Shown here piece by piece: positions 60,307 to 64,000 of a stretch of 64,000 nucleotides of DNA. A program made the translations under genes and the position numbers. The first letter of the stretch is position 1. Every line of letters starts with the position of its first letter. Source of the stretch: Eubacterium ruminantium (GTDB lineage: Bacteria > Bacillota > Clostridia > Lachnospirales > Lachnospiraceae); the NCBI RefSeq assembly GCF_900167085.1, contig NZ_FUXA01000011.1:61771-125770 (forward strand), given 5' to 3'. The notes under the pieces were generated by a model. The model searched no databases. It was not told the DNA's origin and saw nothing but the letters and a program-made list of their open reading frames with translations.

Positions 60307-62049
60307 GTGTCTAAGGAATTGAACGATTCGTTCAGTGGACGATTAATTATATATCATTTGGCAATTTATCTTTTGTTTGGTTTATTTGCCTTATTTGTTT
60401 ATTTATCGCATTTAACAAATGATGATGTTTTTGCGATTTATTTTGTTGCATTTTCGGTTATCAGTTTGATAATTGACCTTATATATATAAATAAATATTT
60501 AATCTTTAAAGATGTTATGATCAATATAAAATCCGTAATTCAGCTGATTGCATTGACAGTTGGATGTTTTGTATGTGATGTTAACCATTTGGAATTTTTC
60601 GGAATAATCATAATGTATATATTTATCTATTCCGAAATGCTTTCATTGGATAATACTTATGATAATACTATCCTTAATTTCAAAAGGTTTTTGGGTGGTA
60701 TCATCATATTTGTAGGTGTTACATATACAGTTGACCATAATGTTGATCCGGAGAGGTTTCTTATCGGATTAGCTATCTCTGTAGCTGTAGTCGTTATATC
60801 GATCCATACATCGGATTTATTGCATACAACGATATATATGATGAACAAAAAGTATTTAGAGCTTGAGTCATATAATGAAAATATTAGGGAGGAGAATGAC
60901 AGGCTTAAGGTTTATCAGGATAGGGTTAATCATGTAAATAATGAGATAAATCTTCAGAAGATTAATCTCGGTAAAGTTAATAATGAGCTTAAAGCACTTA
61001 ATTCAGACATCAGAGCACTTGTAAATATCATGAAAGAAGTTTCTTCTACAAGAGATGTGGAAGAGTGTGTTGATATTCTGCTTAAGAATATAATGAATGA
61101 CAGAAAGCCGGATATTTGCGGTTTCTATATAAAGCCGGGTGTATTCCTTGGAAATGAGGAAATTCAGAAGATACTTGTTGCTAGAGAAGGAAATAATCTT
61201 GCTCCTGCATCGAATATCGCATCTGAAAAGATATTTACAATCATGATTAAAGACATGTTCTATATGGTTGAAAAAAATGACTATAAGAGTGTTGTTCCTA
61301 TATCTATAGATGGAGAAAAGGCTAAGCTTATACCGGATCTTGATATAGATTTCGAGAATCTGATAGTTGTTCCGGCATTTATGGATAATAAATTATATGG
61401 TATTCTTCTTGTTGGAGACAGAACGGCAGAATTCTTTGAAGGAGGATTTTCTTTCTATGAATCTGCGGTAGTTAACCTTTCGAGTTCATTTGAGAATATT
61501 GAATTATATCTCAAGATGCAGGATATGGCCAGAAAAGACGGTCTTTCAGGTATCTACAACAGAGCTTATTTTAATGAGATTTTCTATGATATATCAAAAG
61601 ATGCCATGGAGAACAATAAAAATCTCTCCGTTGCAATGCTTGATATAGATAAATTTAAATCAGTCAATGATACATACGGACATCTTGCCGGTGATGCTGT
61701 CATCAAGAATGTGGCTGGAATTATGCATAAATATGCCAAGGAATATCATGGTATCGCATGCAGATACGGTGGTGAGGAATTTGTTATTATTCTTCCTGAG
61801 AAGAGTTTGGAAGAAGCATATGAGATTGTTTTAACTATGCATGAGGAAATCTTTAATTCAAAGGTTGAATTTGAAGAACATATCATAAAAGTTAATTCCA
61901 GTGTCGGTATCTCGTCATATCCGGAGACGACCTCACTTGTTCATGAACTTCTTTCAAGGTCGGATGAGGCTATGTACTATGGTAAAGAACACGGTAGAGG
62001 TGTTGTTATAATTGATGGTAAGGAAGAGGAAACTCTTCAGAAAAGATAA
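60307..62049 (+). CDS. Membrane diguanylate cyclase (TM-GAF-GGDEF)
   Basis: 580 residues from GTG 60307, 8 bases after GGGGGG; a TTG start 24 bases upstream is possible but precedes that site. Residues ~10-190 contain six or seven membrane segments, ~190-245 a coiled coil (KYLELESYNENIREENDRLKV-like heptads), ~250-400 a GAF-like sensor, ~415-575 the GGDEF domain. The active-site loop is RYGGEEF (Gly488 on), with the LDIDKFKSVNDTYGHLAGD metal/substrate motif, so it should make cyclic di-GMP. The inhibitory RxxD site is absent (EYHG at that position). It is a single-gene unit; the signal sensed is unknown. Confidence 0.92.
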   Translation: MSKELNDSFSGRLIIYHLAIYLLFGLFALFVYLSHLTNDDVFAIYFVAFSVISLIIDLIYINKYLIFKDVMINIKSVIQLIALTVGCFVCDVNHLEFFGIIIMYIFIYSEMLSLDNTYDNTILNFKRFLGGIIIFVGVTYTVDHNVDPERFLIGLAISVAVVVISIHTSDLLHTTIYMMNKKYLELESYNENIREENDRLKVYQDRVNHVNNEINLQKINLGKVNNELKALNSDIRALVNIMKEVSSTRDVEECVDILLKNIMNDRKPDICGFYIKPGVFLGNEEIQKILVAREGNNLAPASNIASEKIFTIMIKDMFYMVEKNDYKSVVPISIDGEKAKLIPDLDIDFENLIVVPAFMDNKLYGILLVGDRTAEFFEGGFSFYESAVVNLSSSFENIELYLKMQDMARKDGLSGIYNRAYFNEIFYDISKDAMENNKNLSVAMLDIDKFKSVNDTYGHLAGDAVIKNVAGIMHKYAKEYHGIACRYGGEEFVIILPEKSLEEAYEIVLTMHEEIFNSKVEFEEHIIKVNSSVGISSYPETTSLVHELLSRSDEAMYYGKEHGRGVVIIDGKEEETLQKR

Positions 62050-62059
62050 TAATGATCAA

Positions 62060-62078
62060 ATTCCGGGTTTACCCGGAT
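62060..62078. terminator. Hairpin between the cyclase and ackA
   Basis: TCCGGGT/ACCCGGA with a 2-base loop, 10 bases after the cyclase stop. It has no T-run, so it may be a weak terminator or an mRNA end stabiliser. Confidence 0.45.
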
Positions 62079-62122
62079 TCATAATATGATTGGAAATGAA
62101 ATTAAAGGAGATATAAGAGACA

Positions 62123-63313
62123 ATGAAAATTTTAGTTATTAATGCGGGCTCTACTACACTTAAGTATCAGCTTATTGATTCGGAAAATGAATCTGTTATC
62201 GCAAAGGGACTTTGTGAGAGAATCGGTGGGACAGGGCAGATCAGCTACAATAAGAGGGATAATACTAAGGGTAGCGAGACTGTGGAACTTCCTGATCACG
62301 GAGTGGCATTAAAACTTGTTATAGAGAGAATGACTGATCCAAACTTCGGTGTTATCAGTGATCTTAAAGAGATAGATGCAGTTGGACACAGAGTTGTTCA
62401 CGGTGGAGAAAGATTTTCATCATCAGTAGTAGTTAATGATGAGGTCCTTGCGGATATTGAAAAGTGCAGTGACCTTGCTCCGCTTCATAATCCTGCGAAT
62501 ATTCTTGGTATTAAGGCTTGTATGTCACTTATGCCGGGTGTTCCTAATGTGGCTGTATTTGATACAGCATTCCATCAGACAATGCCTGAGAAAGCATATA
62601 TGTACGGTCTTCCATATGAATATTATGAGAAATATAAAGTAAGAAGATACGGTTTCCACGGAACAAGCCACAGCTTTGTAAGTAAGAGAGTTATTGAACT
62701 TCTTGGTAAACCTGCTGAGGACACAAAGGTTATCGTTTGTCACCTCGGTGGTGGTGCGAGTATATCAGCTGTATGCGGCGGAAAGTCTGTAGATACTTCT
62801 ATGGGTATGACTCCACTTGAAGGTATTCTTATGGGAACACGTTCAGGAAGCATCGATCCTGCAATCATTGAATATATTGCCAACAAAGAAGGAAAGAATA
62901 TAAATGAGATTATGACTATACTTAATAAGAAGTCAGGTCTTCTTGGTATTTCAGGCACATCAAGTGACTTTAGAGATATTGATGATGGATATCTTAAGGG
63001 TGATCCAAGAGCAACAATAGCATTTAAGGCTTTCTGCTATCAGGCAGCAAAGATTGTTGGTGGATACATTGCTGCAATGAATGGTGTGGATGCAATCGCA
63101 TTTACAGCAGGTATAGGTGAGCATGATGCTCTTGCTAGAGAAGAAGTACTCAGCTATTTCGGTTATCTTGGAATCAAGGTTAATAAAGAAGTAAATGATA
63201 AATGCCATGATGAGGCTCTTATCAGTACAGAAGACTCAAAAGTTAAAGTATATGCTGTTCCTACAAATGAAGAACTTGCTATAGCTAGAGAAACAGTGAT
63301 GCTTTGCAAATAA
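62123..63313 (+). CDS. ackA: Acetate kinase
   Basis: 396 residues, full length. The ASKHA motifs are KILVINAGSTTLKYQLID (the more usual CGSSS is AGSTT here), AVGHRVVHGGERF, HLGGGASISAVCGGKSVDTSMG, MGTRSGSIDP and FTAGIGEHDALAREE. It converts acetyl phosphate and ADP to acetate and ATP, the main substrate-level phosphorylation of acetate-forming fermenters. Its partner pta is not adjacent. The start follows AAAGGAG. It is followed by rpmF without the DUF177 gene that often lies between them. Confidence 0.98.
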   Translation: MKILVINAGSTTLKYQLIDSENESVIAKGLCERIGGTGQISYNKRDNTKGSETVELPDHGVALKLVIERMTDPNFGVISDLKEIDAVGHRVVHGGERFSSSVVVNDEVLADIEKCSDLAPLHNPANILGIKACMSLMPGVPNVAVFDTAFHQTMPEKAYMYGLPYEYYEKYKVRRYGFHGTSHSFVSKRVIELLGKPAEDTKVIVCHLGGGASISAVCGGKSVDTSMGMTPLEGILMGTRSGSIDPAIIEYIANKEGKNINEIMTILNKKSGLLGISGTSSDFRDIDDGYLKGDPRATIAFKAFCYQAAKIVGGYIAAMNGVDAIAFTAGIGEHDALAREEVLSYFGYLGIKVNKEVNDKCHDEALISTEDSKVKVYAVPTNEELAIARETVMLCK

Positions 63314-63335
63314 AATACATTTTTTAAAATAGTTA

Positions 63336-63364
63336 TTGACAACTGTTTATATGATTTGTATAAT
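63336..63364 (+). promoter_or_regulatory. Promoter of rpmF
   Basis: TTGACA at 63336-63341, 17-base spacer, TATAAT at 63359-63364; both hexamers match consensus. It ends 37 bases before the rpmF ATG. Confidence 0.88.
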
Positions 63365-63401
63365 GTAACAAGTGTGATTTCGTAAGGGAGGTGTTTCCGC
63401 A

Positions 63402-63581
63402 ATGTCAATTTGTCCAAAGAACAAGACTTCAAAGGCTAGAAGAGATAAAAGAAGAGCAAACTGGAAGATGACTGCTCCAAATCTTGTTAAGTGCAGCAAG
63501 TGTGGCGCTCTTATGGTTCCTCATAGAGTATGTCAGAGCTGTGGATCATACAACAAGAAGGAAATCGTTTCAGTTGATTAA
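63402..63581 (+). CDS. rpmF: Large-subunit ribosomal protein bL32
   Basis: 59 residues: MSICPKNKTSKARRDKRRAN at the start, then a four-cysteine zinc ribbon (CSKCGALMVPHRVCQSCG). This is the zinc-binding form of bL32, which some bacteria replace by a cysteine-free copy under zinc limitation. The ribosome site GGGAGG lies 9 bases before the ATG. It has its own consensus promoter and terminator. Confidence 0.97.
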   Translation: MSICPKNKTSKARRDKRRANWKMTAPNLVKCSKCGALMVPHRVCQSCGSYNKKEIVSVD

Positions 63582-63600
63582 TTGAAGTTATATGATATAT

Positions 63601-63630
63601 AAAAAAGATCGGGTTATCCCGGTCTTTTTT
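63601..63630 (+). terminator. Terminator of rpmF
   Basis: AAAAAAGATCGGG pairs with CCCGGTCTTTTTT around TTAT (one T-G pair), with A-run and T-run; it may work in both directions. Confidence 0.9.
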
Positions 63631-63706
63631 ATTTTTTTCGGAACTCTGTAAGCATCCCTTCATATAATAGAGTAAAGTTTTTGTCAGTTTAATAAAAAAA
63701 TAAAGA

Positions 63707-63775
63707 GAGAGTATCAAGCCTCTTTGATATAATGATTTTGACCAAAAAACCCAAAACAAGGAGGAAGATACTCTC
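63707..63775 (+). promoter_or_regulatory. Leader stem that covers the transposase ribosome site
   Basis: GAGAGTATC (63707-63715) pairs with GATACTCTC (63767-63775), and CCTCTTTG (63719-63726) pairs with CAAGGAGG (63757-63764, one T-G pair), a 17-bp stem with a 3/2 internal loop. The 3' arm includes the AAGGAGG ribosome site and ends at the base before the ATG. The likely -10 box lies in the loop, so only transcripts entering from outside contain both arms. Confidence 0.75.
63725..63733 (+). promoter_or_regulatory. Extended -10 promoter of the transposase gene
   Basis: TGATATAAT, an extended -10 (TG-N-TATAAT). No good -35 box is seen 16-18 bases upstream. A start near 63740 would exclude the 5' arm of the leader stem. 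Confidence 0.55.
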
Positions 63776-64000
63776 ATGAACATTGTAGCACTATTGGAAG
63801 GATTAGTTAATAGTTTAGTTGAGGCTGAAGAAAGATTTTTGAAAGACCCTATGGATTTCAGATCCCTGGAAGTATCAGCTAAGGCATCTACTGAGGCATT
63901 TGCTGCCGGATTTCTTGGTGAAGTGCTTTCAAGTGTTAATAAACATATATCAGAAAGCGATTGGCGAAAAGGCAGATACACCATTGCCAGAAATGATAAG
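63776..64000 (+). CDS. UPF0236/ISLre2-family transposase, N-terminal part
   Basis: 75 residues are visible before the window ends. The N-terminal helical region followed by SDWRKGRYTIARNDK matches the start of the UPF0236 domain, where the W.R.G.. .. R.D.RTL segment precedes the catalytic part in ISLre2-family transposases. The catalytic residues lie outside the window, so intactness cannot be judged. ATG follows AAGGAGGA at the standard distance. Confidence 0.8.
   Translation, partial: MNIVALLEGLVNSLVEAEERFLKDPMDFRSLEVSAKASTEAFAAGFLGEVLSSVNKHISESDWRKGRYTIARNDK

Larger units (their letters stand above)
63640..64000 (+). mobile_element. Left part of a UPF0236/ISLre2-type insertion element (truncated by window)
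   Basis: A transposase gene begins at 63776 and runs off the right edge. The element's left end must lie between the rpmF terminator and the transposase, probably near 63640-63660, but I cannot identify the terminal inverted repeat without the other end. The leader contains an extended -10 and a stem that can cover the ribosome site (see separate entries). Confidence 0.65.

Noticed and set aside
63511..63984. Minus-strand open frame of 157 codons at the right edge
   Set aside because: It runs antisense to rpmF, its terminator and the transposase start, which all have strong signals on the + strand.

Overview
The window looks like a chromosomal segment of a low-GC, anaerobic, fermentative Clostridia of the family Lachnospiraceae. 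I judge this from the AT-rich codon use, near-universal AGGAGG-type ribosome sites, HrcA/CIRCE control of chaperones, a SigH-type sigma factor beside cysS-mrnC-rlmB, acetate kinase, and several proteins that look like families typical of Lachnospiraceae (DUF5688, DUF5721-like, DUF6382-FHA). The genus cannot be fixed from the sequence alone. Almost everything is on the + strand; only a dihydrouridine synthase and a transglutaminase-like protein are on the - strand. Gene density is high, with one intergenic stretch longer than 300 bases (17858-18341), largely filled by a 46-bp tandem repeat.

Layout. 1-3934: the end of an LTA-synthase-like sulfatase, then an overlapping Lrp/patatin/BirA set. 4103-4702: tRNA-Gly and a thioesterase. 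4777-12014: Dus, a membrane spermidine-synthase-like protein, PepF and a second LTA-synthase-like protein. 12080-16641: TypA, nicotinate phosphoribosyltransferase and an FHA protein. 16787-24217: transglutaminase, repeat, alcohol dehydrogenase, ArgH, three small-operon genes and a PurF paralogue lacking the glutaminase cysteine. 24229-31607: CIRCE-htpG, a GH3 enzyme, cysS-mrnC-rlmB-sigH and tRNA-Thr. 31773-36515: a secreted dockerin-bearing glucosaminidase next to a membrane-anchored cohesin-like protein. 36534-44777: glnS, a papain-like protein, an OGG-type glycosylase, CIRCE-groESL, DUF1858, HMA, murI and hisC. 44791-51415: a promoter/terminator pair that may make a very short RNA, then DUF5688, csp, tetR, a lone receiver, rarA, a phosphoesterase and an L,D-transpeptidase. 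51417-63581: a 15-bp tandem repeat, PNP, a short MetH, an ilvN without ilvB, AIM24/zinc-finger/polA/coaE, a diguanylate cyclase, ackA and rpmF. From about 63640 the window enters a UPF0236/ISLre2-type insertion element.

How it fits together. Most genes are housekeeping: translation (cysS, glnS, typA, rlmB, rpmF, two tRNAs), protein folding (groESL, htpG), DNA replication and repair (polA, rarA, ogg) and intermediary metabolism (argH, hisC, pncB, metH, ilvN, ackA, PNP, birA, coaE). A second theme is the cell envelope: two LTA-synthase-like enzymes, a GH3 hexosaminidase, a glucosaminidase, an L,D-transpeptidase, glutamate racemase and a surface cohesin-like protein.

The best candidates for undescribed biology are the dockerin-hydrolase/cohesin-anchor pair, the PurF paralogue with glycine in place of the nucleophilic cysteine, the consensus promoter that runs straight into a terminator after hisC, the repeat array before the alcohol dehydrogenase, and the leader hairpin of the insertion element that would hide the transposase ribosome site only in read-through transcripts.
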